20,142 nucleotides of DNA from JAFGDH01 sp964447525 (GCA_964447525.1 CAYUSU010000027.1:1-20142); one strand, 5' to 3'. Counted from the first letter of the stretch, positions 1-7,001 are shown. Translations and numbers: made by a program. The notes: generated from the letters alone by a model not told the origin.

Positions 1-1
1 G

Positions 2-736
2 AATGGGATAGCTGAAATAATGAACCCCCTTCCAATAGTGATCTCGGCGATAATTATTGCTTTCATTGCCCTTTATTTCAGGATACCCACGTCAATGACC
101 CAGATCGTTCTCGGTTCGATAGTCGGATATGCGATCGCTGATGGCCTGTTAGTGACATGGGGCAATGTTATATCGATACTGGTGTCGCTGATCATTTCCC
201 CGATCATAGCAATATTCCTGGCCGGTTACATGTATCTTCTTTTCAAGAAATACCTGAATTCAGGGAAATTGGAATTAGTAAAAAGGATATCCATGAACAG
301 AACCTTCGCTTATCTCCAGATCGTTATCGGATGTCTCATGGCCGTCGCTCTCGGAGCGATAGAAGTGGGCGTGGTCATGGGTTTTAACATGGGATTCGAG
401 AATATTATCGTGCTGGAGATCGTCGGGGCTTTAGGGATAATATCCGGAATCTCGATCTGGGGCAGGAAGATAATGAGGCACGTGACCAGTGGTTTCGTTT
501 CCTTAACGCCGGAAAAGGGCTTCGTGGCCCAGCTGGCCGGCCTGATCACGGTGTTCTGCTTTTTGATATATTCCATACCCGTTTCCCCCACAGCAGTGAT
601 CATGGGATCGATAATAGGGGTCGGCAGGGTTAGCGGGAAGATGAACAAAAAGACCATGTTTGACATACTCGTTGTGTGGGCGGTCGTAGTTCCTCTGTCG
701 ATGGTCATGGGTTTCGCTGTGGCTACTTTCTTATGA
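2..736 (+). CDS. Inorganic phosphate transporter, PiT family (5' end outside window)
   Basis: This is the C-terminal part of a PiT-type phosphate permease, an integral membrane protein that takes up phosphate with a coupled cation. The frame is open from base 2 through the first internal ATG at 20, so the gene starts before the window. Two family hallmarks are visible. The first is the repeat pair 'IPTS' followed by 'Q..LGSIVGYA' near residues 22-40 (from the ATG at 20) and 'IPVSPTAVIMGSIIGVG' near 185-201. The second is the preceding 'GR..M....GF..L.P..GF.AQLA' stretch. About six or seven hydrophobic segments are present; full members have ten to twelve. It ends 53 bases before the next gene. 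Family call is secure; phosphate specificity is by family only. Confidence 0.85.
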   Translation, partial: NGIAEIMNPLPIVISAIIIAFIALYFRIPTSMTQIVLGSIVGYAIADGLLVTWGNVISILVSLIISPIIAIFLAGYMYLLFKKYLNSGKLELVKRISMNRTFAYLQIVIGCLMAVALGAIEVGVVMGFNMGFENIIVLEIVGALGIISGISIWGRKIMRHVTSGFVSLTPEKGFVAQLAGLITVFCFLIYSIPVSPTAVIMGSIIGVGRVSGKMNKKTMFDILVVWAVVVPLSMVMGFAVATFL

Positions 737-754
737 TCCAGTCACACAAAAACC

Positions 755-762
755 TTTATAAA
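755..762 (+). promoter_or_regulatory. TATA box of the 790 gene
   Basis: TTTATAAA lies 28 bases before the ATG at 790, the normal archaeal TATA-to-start distance, so the transcript is probably leaderless or nearly so. It supports the small gene being real. Confidence 0.6.
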
Positions 763-789
763 TACTACTTCTAAGTAAAAACAGATTCT

Positions 790-1008
790 ATGAAAGGAAA
801 TTATCATGACGGATTGAAAGAACACAATACTGCCGTGGGTATGGGAATACCTCTGGCGATAAGAAATGTACTCAAAACCTTCATCGAGACAAGCTATTTG
901 ACCGGAGATACGCAGACTATGGTAAAATTGATTAACAAGTACACCGATAATGAGAGAGACATCGAAAGCCGTATCATAGAACTGGAAAGAAATAATTTCA
1001 ATGCATGA
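790..1008 (+). CDS. Small hypothetical protein, 72 aa
   Basis: I do not recognise this family. The product is soluble and largely helical by composition. The C-terminal third (about residues 48-70) is charged and heptad-like, which could be a short coiled coil. It has no cysteines, signal peptide or membrane segment. A TATA box sits 28 bases before the ATG with no Shine-Dalgarno, as for a leaderless mRNA. It converges on srp54 with only 8 bases between the stop codons. The promoter and clean start support expression; function is unknown. Confidence 0.65.
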   Translation: MKGNYHDGLKEHNTAVGMGIPLAIRNVLKTFIETSYLTGDTQTMVKLINKYTDNERDIESRIIELERNNFNA

Positions 1009-1016
1009 AAATAACG

Positions 1017-2348
1017 TTAACCCATTCCGAACTGCTTTGCTAATTTTGCAAAAGGACCTCTTTTGAAGGCTTTCCCGCCTTTGGTCATCTTGAGAACCTT
1101 CTTGATCTGCTTGTACTGTTTCAAAAGCTCTCTCACATCTTCCGGTTTGGTTCCGGAACCTTTTGCTATCCTTGCGATCCTGTTCTGATTGATCTCTTCC
1201 GGTTCCTCCTTCTCCTTCGGGGTCATGCTGTCGATTACGAATTTCCACCGTTTCATCTTGTCTTCCTGTATGTCCATGAAGTTCCCCGGGAGTTTCTTCA
1301 TCATCCCCCCTGCCGAAAGGCCGGGAATCATGTCCATTACCTTATCGAGGGAACCCATCTTCTGGAGGGAACCTATCTGATCATAAAACTCGTTCAAAGT
1401 GAACTTGCCGTCCATTATATTCTTTGCGGACTTCTCGATACCCGCTTCCTTTGCCTTCTCCAGAAGGCCCTGTATGTCGCCATGCCCGATTAGCCTTCCC
1501 ACGAACCTTTTGGGGTCGTATTCCTCGAGTTTGTCCACCTTCTCCCCTACGCCTATGAACTTGATCGTGCTTCCCGACACCGAAGACGCGGCTAACGCAC
1601 CGCCTCCCTTGGCGGTACCATCGAGTTTTGTTATTATTACGCCTGTGATCCCGACAAGTTTGTTGAATTCCTCTGCCTGCTTTCGTGCGGCCTGGCCTAT
1701 GTCAGCCGGCAGTATCAGTAAAACTTCATCCGGCTTTATGATCTCGCCCATATTCTTGAGTTCTTTCGCCAGTTCTTCGTCCAAAGCGTCTCGTCCGGCG
1801 GAATCGAAAATAATAACGTCTTCCTTTGCCTTTTTTAGCGCATTCTTTGCGATATCTTCCGGCTTCTTCCCCTCGTCGTATACAGGAACACTTATCTGTT
1901 TTCCGATCTGCCTCAGCTGGTCCTGGGCGGCGGGCCTGTGCGTGTCGCATGCCACCATGGCCGGCGAAAGGCCGCGGGTCTTGAACCATTTGGAGAGCTT
2001 CCCTGAAGTGGTCGTTTTCCCTGATCCAAACAGTCCGATCATGAGAATTTTCTGTTTCTTCAGCTCCAGCTTCCCCTTCTCCTTGCCAAGAAGGTTGATT
2101 ATTTCATCATAAAGGGTCTTCAGGAAGTACTCCTTGAGCGTCATCCCTGTTGGCGGCTTCTCCTTAAGGACCTTCTCTTTCAGGTTCTTCGAGATGCCGA
2201 AAACCATATTGACATCTACGTCGGACTGTATCAGCGTTCTCTGGAGATCCTTGATAACTCCTTCGACGGCCACTTTGTCCACCACTCCCATGCGGGTGAT
2301 CTTCCTGAACGTGTCCTTCAGTCCTGATCCGAGTTTGTCTAACACCAT
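1017..2348 (-). CDS. srp54: Signal recognition particle protein SRP54
   Basis: SRP54 is the GTPase subunit of the signal recognition particle. It binds signal sequences and 7S RNA and delivers ribosomes to the FtsY receptor at the membrane. Numbering from the ATG at 2348 (443 aa): an N-terminal helical bundle (1-95); the G domain with P-loop GLFGSGKTT (105-113), DTHRPAAQDQL (135-145), DSAGRD (182-187) and TKLDG (240-244); and a Met-rich M domain from about 310. An ATG at 2372 adds eight residues, but the 2348 start gives MVLDKLGSGL, the usual archaeal SRP54 beginning. It also leaves a palindrome copy upstream at the same distance from the start as in other genes. Two palindrome copies (2365-2394, 2412-2441) and a TATA box at 2448-2456 precede it. 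Confidence 0.97.
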   Translation of the reverse strand: MVLDKLGSGLKDTFRKITRMGVVDKVAVEGVIKDLQRTLIQSDVDVNMVFGISKNLKEKVLKEKPPTGMTLKEYFLKTLYDEIINLLGKEKGKLELKKQKILMIGLFGSGKTTTSGKLSKWFKTRGLSPAMVACDTHRPAAQDQLRQIGKQISVPVYDEGKKPEDIAKNALKKAKEDVIIFDSAGRDALDEELAKELKNMGEIIKPDEVLLILPADIGQAARKQAEEFNKLVGITGVIITKLDGTAKGGGALAASSVSGSTIKFIGVGEKVDKLEEYDPKRFVGRLIGHGDIQGLLEKAKEAGIEKSAKNIMDGKFTLNEFYDQIGSLQKMGSLDKVMDMIPGLSAGGMMKKLPGNFMDIQEDKMKRWKFVIDSMTPKEKEEPEEINQNRIARIAKGSGTKPEDVRELLKQYKQIKKVLKMTKGGKAFKRGPFAKLAKQFGMG

Positions 2349-2364
2349 ATTACTCACTTCGAAA

Positions 2365-2394
2365 GACGACATGATTCAACCTGCATGAGTCGTC
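2365..2394 (-). promoter_or_regulatory. Interrupted palindrome, copy next to the srp54 start
   Basis: GACGACTC, 14 bases, ATGTCGTC when read in the srp54 direction. The outer six bases of each arm match perfectly. CG follows three bases beyond the right arm and precedes the left arm by three bases. It ends 16 bases before the ATG at 2348, the same gap as the copy before the uS15 gene. The upstream ATG at 2372 lies inside this element, which argues against that start. Confidence 0.6.
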
Positions 2395-2411
2395 ATACGA
2401 TTAATTCGAAT

Positions 2412-2441
2412 GACAGCTTGATCCAATTCATGTAAGCTGTC
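2412..2441 (-). promoter_or_regulatory. Interrupted palindrome, outer srp54 copy (perfect 8-bp arms)
   Basis: GACAGCTT, 14 bases, AAGCTGTC: a perfect 8-bp inverted repeat and the best copy in the window. It begins 6 bases after the srp54 TATA box, so it overlaps the expected transcription start. It is followed by ATTCG, as in the rhomboid copy. Confidence 0.75.
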
Positions 2442-2447
2442 TCTCGC

Positions 2448-2456
2448 TTTATATAT
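2448..2456 (-). promoter_or_regulatory. TATA box of srp54
   Basis: ATATATAAA on the minus strand. Initiation about 25 bases downstream would fall inside the palindrome at 2412-2441. Confidence 0.65.
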
Positions 2457-2516
2457 CTTTTAAATTGATCGAATACTTTATATAAAATCGATAATTATAA
2501 ATACATTCAAAATAAT

Positions 2517-2556
2517 GGTTTTTCTGGTAAAAAACCCGCTCGCAGAGCGAAAAACC
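2517..2556. other. Two abutting hairpins with an alternative pairing
   Basis: GGTTTTT (2517-2523) pairs perfectly with AAAAACC (2530-2536). This hairpin is directly followed by CGCTC-GCA-GAGCG (2537-2549), and then by a second AAAAACC (2550-2556) that could pair with the first arm instead. The element lies in the 295-base gap between the divergent srp54 and 2644 promoters, which otherwise holds only TATA boxes and the srp54 palindromes. It might be a small structured RNA or a double-stranded DNA signal; I cannot tell which. Confidence 0.4.
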
Positions 2557-2580
2557 GCTACATATCACACGACCGAAAGC

Positions 2581-2590
2581 TTTATATATA
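2581..2590 (+). promoter_or_regulatory. TATA box of the 2644 gene
   Basis: TTTATATATA lies 54 bases before the ATG at 2644, leaving a leader of about 30 bases. That leader carries a GAGGGGTG ribosome-binding site at about 2625-2632. Confidence 0.6.
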
Positions 2591-2643
2591 GGTAAAATAT
2601 AGTACTATTAAGTAATAACATAATAGAGGGGTGCTCTCGTAAT

Positions 2644-3177
2644 ATGCCAAAATATAACGCATCAGGTAATAGAAGAAATGGATTTTTCCAGCCGACGCCA
2701 GGAAAAGCGGCCGGGGCAATAATTGTTTTAGCACTGACTGGACTTTATGTTAATGATTTAATTCGCACAAATAAAGCCAAAGAATATGTCAGAAATCTTC
2801 CCGTACATACTGTGAGCACAAGGACCTTTGAGAACCGCCAGTCACTGCGTGGAAAGTATATCATACCTGAATCTTCTCCCTCCGACGGGATGGTTGTCGA
2901 TTACGGAAATGACGGACCTGTAAACCCCTGGACCGCGCATATGAAATATGAAAAAAACAGCGGAAAGATTCCGAACAGTTCGAGGGTTTCCCAGGCAGCC
3001 CGGGAGGCATTCATGAGAATGAACGACATAACAGACATAAATCAGATACCGGGAGGAGGAGTGTGTCTCATGTACCCTGACATTGTCCCTGACGGTAAGA
3101 TGTTCACGGGTTCGTGTCCTACGGGAAAAACAGTCGGACAATACCTTTCTCAATTAGATCCTGCCCAGAGAAACTAA
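2644..3177 (+). CDS. Membrane-anchored hypothetical protein with a possible LysM-like C-terminus
   Basis: This 177-aa protein has a basic N-terminus, one membrane segment (about residues 21-38, with AAGAIIVLALTGLYV) and a polar domain expected outside the cell. The C-terminal part (about 100-150) shows 'AAREAFMRMNDITDINQIPGGGVCLMYPD'-type spacing. This resembles the second half of a LysM repeat (N-x-I-x-D-x-N-x-I-x-x-G-x-x-L-x-x-P), which binds glycans. Two cysteines (near 143 and 160) could form a disulfide. The LysM reading is a pattern impression, not a secure family call. It has its own TATA box and ribosome-binding site, and converges on the aIF2-alpha gene with 4 bases between ends. Confidence 0.8.
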   Translation: MPKYNASGNRRNGFFQPTPGKAAGAIIVLALTGLYVNDLIRTNKAKEYVRNLPVHTVSTRTFENRQSLRGKYIIPESSPSDGMVVDYGNDGPVNPWTAHMKYEKNSGKIPNSSRVSQAAREAFMRMNDITDINQIPGGGVCLMYPDIVPDGKMFTGSCPTGKTVGQYLSQLDPAQRN

Positions 3178-3181
3178 ATTT

Positions 3182-3937
3182 TTAATTTTTCTCTAATTCA
3201 AACGATGCCTCGCCGTGAGATCCCATGTCTTTAACGATCTCGTTGCCTATGGTTTCGACCTTGCTTTTGATCTCTTTGAAGTTCTTTCCTTCTCCGGAGA
3301 TAACGTATTTGGGGGCTGAGACATAATGGACGTTAAGACCGTTGTCCTTCGCTTTCTTTAGGACCTTTTTGATCACTTCAACACCATCAGGATCATAAGA
3401 AACGAGATTGAGATTCCCTTTGACCGTGAAGACCTTCTCGGCATAGTTCTTATTTGCGATCTCCATGATCGCATCCGCCCATTCCTTTTTAAGACCCTTG
3501 CTCTCCAGGAGAGTCGGGTTTTTCAATGCCATCTCGAAGGTCTTCCAGAATGATCCAAATTCCTCTTTTAGCAGCAGTCCTATCTCCTTCTTGGTCTGTT
3601 CGGGTGTCTTGTTAATGAGCTTGCCTGCCATCTCCAGGAGTTTATTCGCCCTGTTCTCACGTTTGAATTCATTCAGCTTGCGTGCGGATTCCTCGGGATA
3701 GACTCTTTTGACGGAAAGAGAAATATGGTCGCCTTCAACCCTCATTACCCTGCATACCACGTACTGGTTATCCTTCAGAAACTCCCTTATGTCCCGGACC
3801 CATCTGGATGCCACTTCCGAAACGTGGATAAGTCCGGTCGTGTTGTATTCTATTATGTTGGCCACTGCAGAATGAGGGTTTATGGTCTTAATCCGGCAAA
3901 CTACAAGTTCCCATCTTTTTGGATAGTTCATAATCAT
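3182..3937 (-). CDS. eif2a: Translation initiation factor 2 subunit alpha (aIF2-alpha)
   Basis: This is the alpha subunit of the heterotrimeric factor that brings initiator Met-tRNA to the small ribosomal subunit. The N-terminus is an S1/OB-fold domain (about residues 10-80) with GLIHVSEVASRWVRDI, the region equivalent to the eukaryotic Ser51 loop. A helical domain follows (about 85-175), then an alpha/beta C-terminal domain that contacts the gamma subunit. Length (251 aa) is close to the family's 260-270. The ATG at 3931 (MNYPKRW) is an equally good start and would sit 13 bases from the palindrome arm, as in the rhomboid gene. Three palindrome copies fill the 140 bases upstream. Confidence 0.95.
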   Translation of the reverse strand: MIMNYPKRWELVVCRIKTINPHSAVANIIEYNTTGLIHVSEVASRWVRDIREFLKDNQYVVCRVMRVEGDHISLSVKRVYPEESARKLNEFKRENRANKLLEMAGKLINKTPEQTKKEIGLLLKEEFGSFWKTFEMALKNPTLLESKGLKKEWADAIMEIANKNYAEKVFTVKGNLNLVSYDPDGVEVIKKVLKKAKDNGLNVHYVSAPKYVISGEGKNFKEIKSKVETIGNEIVKDMGSHGEASFELEKN

Positions 3938-3944
3938 AACGTAA

Positions 3945-3973
3945 GACAGCTTTGTTCATAAGTGTTAGCTGCC
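3945..3973 (-). promoter_or_regulatory. Interrupted palindrome, copy proximal to aIF2-alpha
   Basis: In the gene direction: GGCAGCTA, 13 bases, AAGCTGTC, then TTACG and the start codon. Six of eight arm positions pair. Its spacer resembles that of the tRNA-Trp copy, since both contain GAACAAAG at the right-arm boundary. Confidence 0.5.
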
Positions 3974-3998
3974 AGTTAAACCAATAATTGGCGTACAT

Positions 3999-4028
3999 GA
4001 CGACTTGTATGGATTATATTAAGTTGTC
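3999..4028 (-). promoter_or_regulatory. Interrupted palindrome, middle aIF2-alpha copy
   Basis: On the plus strand: GACGACTT, 14 bases, AAGTTGTC, with one arm mismatch (G opposite T). It shares left arm and TACATGACGACTT context with the next copy at 4045. Confidence 0.6.
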
Positions 4029-4044
4029 TTTCCCGCCAATGCAT

Positions 4045-4070
4045 GACGACTTATATCCATCCAAGCCGTC
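4045..4070 (-). promoter_or_regulatory. Interrupted palindrome, distal aIF2-alpha copy (short spacer)
   Basis: On the plus strand: GACGACTT, 10 bases, AAGCCGTC, then CTTCGAATTA. One arm mismatch. The spacer is 10 rather than 14 bases. It abuts the 3' end of the eS27 gene. Confidence 0.45.
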
Positions 4071-4077
4071 CTTCGAA

Positions 4078-4242
4078 TTACGCGATTGAGATGATCTTCG
4101 TCTTGATGTTAGCCTTGCCGCCAGTCGGCTGAGCCAAAATCTCGTCACAGACGAGACACTTAACAACATTCGATGGTCTCTCAAACATTACCTGCTCGTT
4201 CTTGCATTTCTCGCAAGCCACCTTGATGAATTTTGATGCCAT
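4078..4242 (-). CDS. rps27e: Small-subunit ribosomal protein eS27 (S27e)
   Basis: This is the 54-aa zinc-ribbon protein of the archaeal/eukaryotic 30S/40S subunit. It shows CEKC near residue 10 and CLVC near residue 29, the C-x2-C pair of the family, and the usual PTGGKA...I C-terminus. The start is the ATG at 4242, preceded by a GGAGTGAT ribosome-binding site. Upstream in-frame codons run into the eL42 gene and do not belong. It lies 5 bases after the eL42 stop, so the two ribosomal genes form one operon, as they do in many archaea. Confidence 0.95.
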   Translation of the reverse strand: MASKFIKVACEKCKNEQVMFERPSNVVKCLVCDEILAQPTGGKANIKTKIISIA

Positions 4243-4247
4243 AATTA

Positions 4248-4532
4248 TCACTCCAACTCGAATTTTCGTATCCTGAAGCCTTTTCTTGTGTGAGCCTTTT
4301 TGCACTCCTTGCAAGTGTATCTAAGATCAACTTTCTTCGTTGGTTTGCCCTCTCCCTTCGGATTGGGTCTCGGGAATGAACCGTAACCCGCCATCTTCCT
4401 CTTGAACCTTCGCTGTGACTGGGACTGAGGATGGGCAGAGCTTCTTCCCCTTCTCTTAGACTGTTTAACCGTGTGCTCCGTGTGCTTTTTGCACGTCGGG
4501 CAGTACGTGTTCATTGTCTTTGGGTATTTCAT
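4248..4532 (-). CDS. rpl44e: Large-subunit ribosomal protein eL42 (L44e)
   Basis: This 94-aa basic zinc-ribbon protein of the large subunit contacts the E-site tRNA. It shows YCPTCKKHTEH at the N-terminus and YTCKECKK near residue 75, supplying the two C-x2-C zinc ligands, with the family's KRRGRSS and GYGSFPRP segments between. The start is the ATG at 4532, with GAAGGTG eight bases upstream. A TTG two codons earlier is too close to that site. A long TATA element (4569-4585) lies upstream, and the operon continues into eS27. Confidence 0.96.
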   Translation of the reverse strand: MKYPKTMNTYCPTCKKHTEHTVKQSKRRGRSSAHPQSQSQRRFKRKMAGYGSFPRPNPKGEGKPTKKVDLRYTCKECKKAHTRKGFRIRKFELE

Positions 4533-4568
4533 TTTCAATGCACCTTCAAATTAATTCTAATAATTGAG

Positions 4569-4585
4569 TTTTATATATATAAAAA
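4569..4585 (-). promoter_or_regulatory. TATA element of the eL42-eS27 operon
   Basis: TTTTTATATATATAA on the minus strand, about 40 bases before the eL42 ATG. Confidence 0.65.
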
Positions 4586-4640
4586 CGTTATCACCTTTTT
4601 CGGCCCAAAACCGGTATAAATTGCCATTTTGACCGAAAGG

Positions 4641-4648
4641 TATATAAA
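4641..4648 (+). promoter_or_regulatory. TATA box of the alkyltransferase-like gene
   Basis: TATATAAA lies 24 bases before the ATG at 4672, implying leaderless transcription. A similar GGTATAAATT sits about 30 bases upstream and may be a second promoter. Confidence 0.65.
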
Positions 4649-4671
4649 TTCTTCACTACGTAATAACAACT

Positions 4672-5433
4672 ATGAGTTACCTTTTGGAACACTGGGGGAA
4701 GGTATTCTGGATACTGTTCTTCGTAACGGCAGTCTCACTTATAACGGCCGAGATCATGTTCAGCTTCTTCCCCTTCGACGTGATATTCGCTCTGGTAGTG
4801 ATAATTCTCGGTATAGGGAAGATTTCCGAGGAATACAGAGGAAGGAAGCTAATGAGATATCAGGACGACATATATCAGAAGATGCATAATATTTCCCAGC
4901 AGTTAGAACAGACATTCGATCTCACTAACAAGAGCATTCTCAAGTCCGATCACAGATTCTTCAGAATATATAAGATCAGGAAAGAGTATGACGACAAACT
5001 CGATGTTTTTCAAAGGGACGTCGTGAAGAAGATGATAGACGTCGAGAACAAGATGAACAAGATCACCAAATACCTTGCTTCAAAAGAAGGCAATGCGATC
5101 AGGGAAGTGATCAGGTCGGCAGGAACCCTGGAATCGATGGTGCTTGCGGCAGTTAAGCACATACCGAGAGGAACCGTGGTCACGTACAAGGAGATAGCGA
5201 AGGTTATCGGAAAACCGAAGGGCTCCCAGGCGGTCGGCCAGGCTCTCAAGAGGAACATTCATCTTGCAGACACATACCCGATTCACCGTGTGATCAGGTC
5301 TGACGGTGACATAGGAAGCTTCGGCGCAATGACGAAGAAGGGCGTCGAAACCAAGAGAAGGATGCTCAAGAGAGAAGGGATCGAGATCACGAAAGACAGG
5401 GTCGATCTGGACAGATACCTTTTCAAGTTCTAA
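4672..5433 (+). CDS. Membrane-anchored alkyltransferase-like (ATL) protein lacking the catalytic Cys
   Basis: This 253-aa protein has two N-terminal membrane segments (about 11-30 and 34-49), a charged, probably coiled-coil linker (55-140), and a C-terminal domain (about 150-253) of the O6-alkylguanine-DNA alkyltransferase DNA-binding fold. The family signature PCHRV reads PIHRV (203-207), so the alkyl-accepting Cys is Ile204. The Arg finger of (A/S)RAVG is also changed, to SQAVG (Gln186). VTYKEIAKVIG (helix-turn-helix region) and the following sDGdiG are kept. Known ATL proteins (PWHR type) bind alkylated DNA without repairing it and flag it for other pathways. A membrane-tethered form is unusual. 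Whether it still binds damaged DNA is unknown. Start fixed by the TATA box 24 bases upstream. Confidence 0.88.
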   Translation: MSYLLEHWGKVFWILFFVTAVSLITAEIMFSFFPFDVIFALVVIILGIGKISEEYRGRKLMRYQDDIYQKMHNISQQLEQTFDLTNKSILKSDHRFFRIYKIRKEYDDKLDVFQRDVVKKMIDVENKMNKITKYLASKEGNAIREVIRSAGTLESMVLAAVKHIPRGTVVTYKEIAKVIGKPKGSQAVGQALKRNIHLADTYPIHRVIRSDGDIGSFGAMTKKGVETKRRMLKREGIEITKDRVDLDRYLFKF

Positions 5434-5437
5434 TGGT

Positions 5438-5614
5438 TTAATATCTGACTTTTTTTAATTTGGAATTGTTTTGTGTGAGGTAGGTATGCCTTCCGCCGTT
5501 GGAACCCACGTCCATTCTTTGATAAACAGGAACTATAACCAATGAACCATTCCGTTCCGATTTCTGGGCATTAAACATCTGGCTTAATGAAGATTTAAAA
5601 TCTTTCCATGCCAT
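5438..5614 (-). CDS. Small basic hypothetical protein, 58 aa
   Basis: I do not recognise this family. The product is short, basic and soluble, rich in Ser, Asn and Lys, with no cysteines. The start at 5614 (MAWKDFK) is chosen because a TATA box (TTTTATAT, 5636-5643) lies 22 bases upstream, the leaderless arrangement common in this genome. A longer alternative from the ATG at 5647 would overlap the HerA stop (TAATG) and could be translationally coupled instead. It converges on the ATL gene with 4 bases between stops. Confidence 0.5.
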   Translation of the reverse strand: MAWKDFKSSLSQMFNAQKSERNGSLVIVPVYQRMDVGSNGGRHTYLTQNNSKLKKVRY

Positions 5615-5646
5615 GTTATCTTTTGTCAGAAAATAATATAAAATCA

Positions 5647-6945
5647 TTACTCGAAATCGCCAAACAGACCCTCTTCTTTTATGACGATCGGTGATCCTCC
5701 GGCGTGCCACGAGAATCGGGGACGAACCTGCATGGGGAAAATACGCTCGGAATTGTCGTCCATTATTATTGCGGCACCTTTCTGTTTGGGAAGGGAATTT
5801 ATGTATCCCTGGATGTCCTCCAGCATGTATGTCTGCATTATCGACCTCAGCGCAGCCAAATCTGCCTTGGACGTGAGCCTGTGGGAAAGGACGATATCAC
5901 TCTGGGACAGAGCGTCCGGGTGAAGCTTGTCAGGCCTCTGGGTGATCATGAGCATGGAAATACCTGGCTCCCTGCCTTCCTTTATTATCGTCAGCAGCGG
6001 GCCCATCGCGACCGTCGAGCCTTCGTTCGGCATGAACTGGTGGGCTTCGTCTATCATAAGCCAGATCATCGGAACTTCTTTCTTTTCCCGTCCGGTTATC
6101 TTACCGTACTCCTCCGCCTTCCTTGCCTCCAGCCTTTCCTGGAATATCTTCCTCGCAAGAAGGGCTATGACTATCCCTCTGATGGACCAGCTTTCGGACA
6201 TCCTCATGTAATGGGAAATGTCCAGGATGCTTATCATTCCCGGCTTCAGTATGTCGTCGACCTTCGTACCCTCCTTTTCGAATAACTGCCAGTCCTTCGC
6301 GGCTATGAACCTGCTTTTGAGGGCCTTCTTTATCTCGTTGCTGGATTCCTTGTCTTTCTCTATCTCTGCGATTATGTCGTCTATCGAGTATTTTTTATTG
6401 AACGTCGTCACCCTTTTCATAACGTTTGAAAGCGTGATTCCTTTGTCGTCTACCATCGAAAAACCGAACGTGGATATCCAGTCCTCGGTCGTCATCTCGT
6501 TCGTGGATATCGAGAATGCCCTGTTAACGGCGACACCGACGTCCTTGTATTTGCTGACTGACGGTTTTGGGACTAGAAGCATGGCGTCTATCGCTTCCGG
6601 CTTCAGACCCCATTCCTTCAGACGATCTAGCTCGTTTTCGTTCGGCACCTTCATGGACCAGTATATGCCCATGGTGTCTATCATCAGAACGCACAGATTA
6701 TCCCTTATTTCCTTGGGCTGGCGAAATATTTCTTCCGCTATCACGCCCGCCGAGTATGATTTTCCACTCCCGCGCTTGCCGCATACGAGCATGACATGGG
6801 GTCTCGTGACATCAACAAGAACGGGATTAGTTACGTGGGAATCCTCGCCCTTCCCGACAATATGCTTGCCTATGAAAGCCGTCCCTTTCTCGCCGTATTT
6901 CTCCAGATCCTTCTTGTCCTTCCCGACAATGATATTTTCTACCAT
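5647..6945 (-). CDS. HerA/FtsK-family ATPase (DUF87-type)
   Basis: This 432-aa P-loop ATPase is of the HerA/VirB4-like group. It shows Walker A GKRGSGKS (56-63), a short beta domain before it (about 15-50), Walker B MIWLMIDEAHQF (293-304), and the sensor-like TQRPDKLHPDALSQSDIVLSHRLTS stretch (about 335-360). In archaea HerA works with the NurA nuclease in end resection. No nurA, mre11 or rad50 is nearby, and many archaea carry extra HerA paralogues of unknown role, so a specific repair function is not claimed. Transcribed divergently from the 7050 gene pair. The start at 6945 has a TATA-like TATTTATC about 25 bases upstream. Confidence 0.9.
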   Translation of the reverse strand: MVENIIVGKDKKDLEKYGEKGTAFIGKHIVGKGEDSHVTNPVLVDVTRPHVMLVCGKRGSGKSYSAGVIAEEIFRQPKEIRDNLCVLMIDTMGIYWSMKVPNENELDRLKEWGLKPEAIDAMLLVPKPSVSKYKDVGVAVNRAFSISTNEMTTEDWISTFGFSMVDDKGITLSNVMKRVTTFNKKYSIDDIIAEIEKDKESSNEIKKALKSRFIAAKDWQLFEKEGTKVDDILKPGMISILDISHYMRMSESWSIRGIVIALLARKIFQERLEARKAEEYGKITGREKKEVPMIWLMIDEAHQFMPNEGSTVAMGPLLTIIKEGREPGISMLMITQRPDKLHPDALSQSDIVLSHRLTSKADLAALRSIMQTYMLEDIQGYINSLPKQKGAAIIMDDNSERIFPMQVRPRFSWHAGGSPIVIKEEGLFGDFE

Positions 6946-7001
6946 AAATAAATTAGGAAGGACTAATGATAAATAGGTTTTAATCGGTTACATGACAATT
7001 G

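Noticed and set aside
1399..2112. Long open frame of 237 codons opposite srp54
   Set aside because: It is antisense to a certain gene, Ser/Phe/Pro-rich in the way of a shadow frame, and has no promoter or ribosome-binding site.
6218..6976. Open frame of 252 codons opposite the HerA-type ATPase
   Set aside because: Shadow of a confident gene, with Ser-rich composition caused by the opposite strand's codon use.
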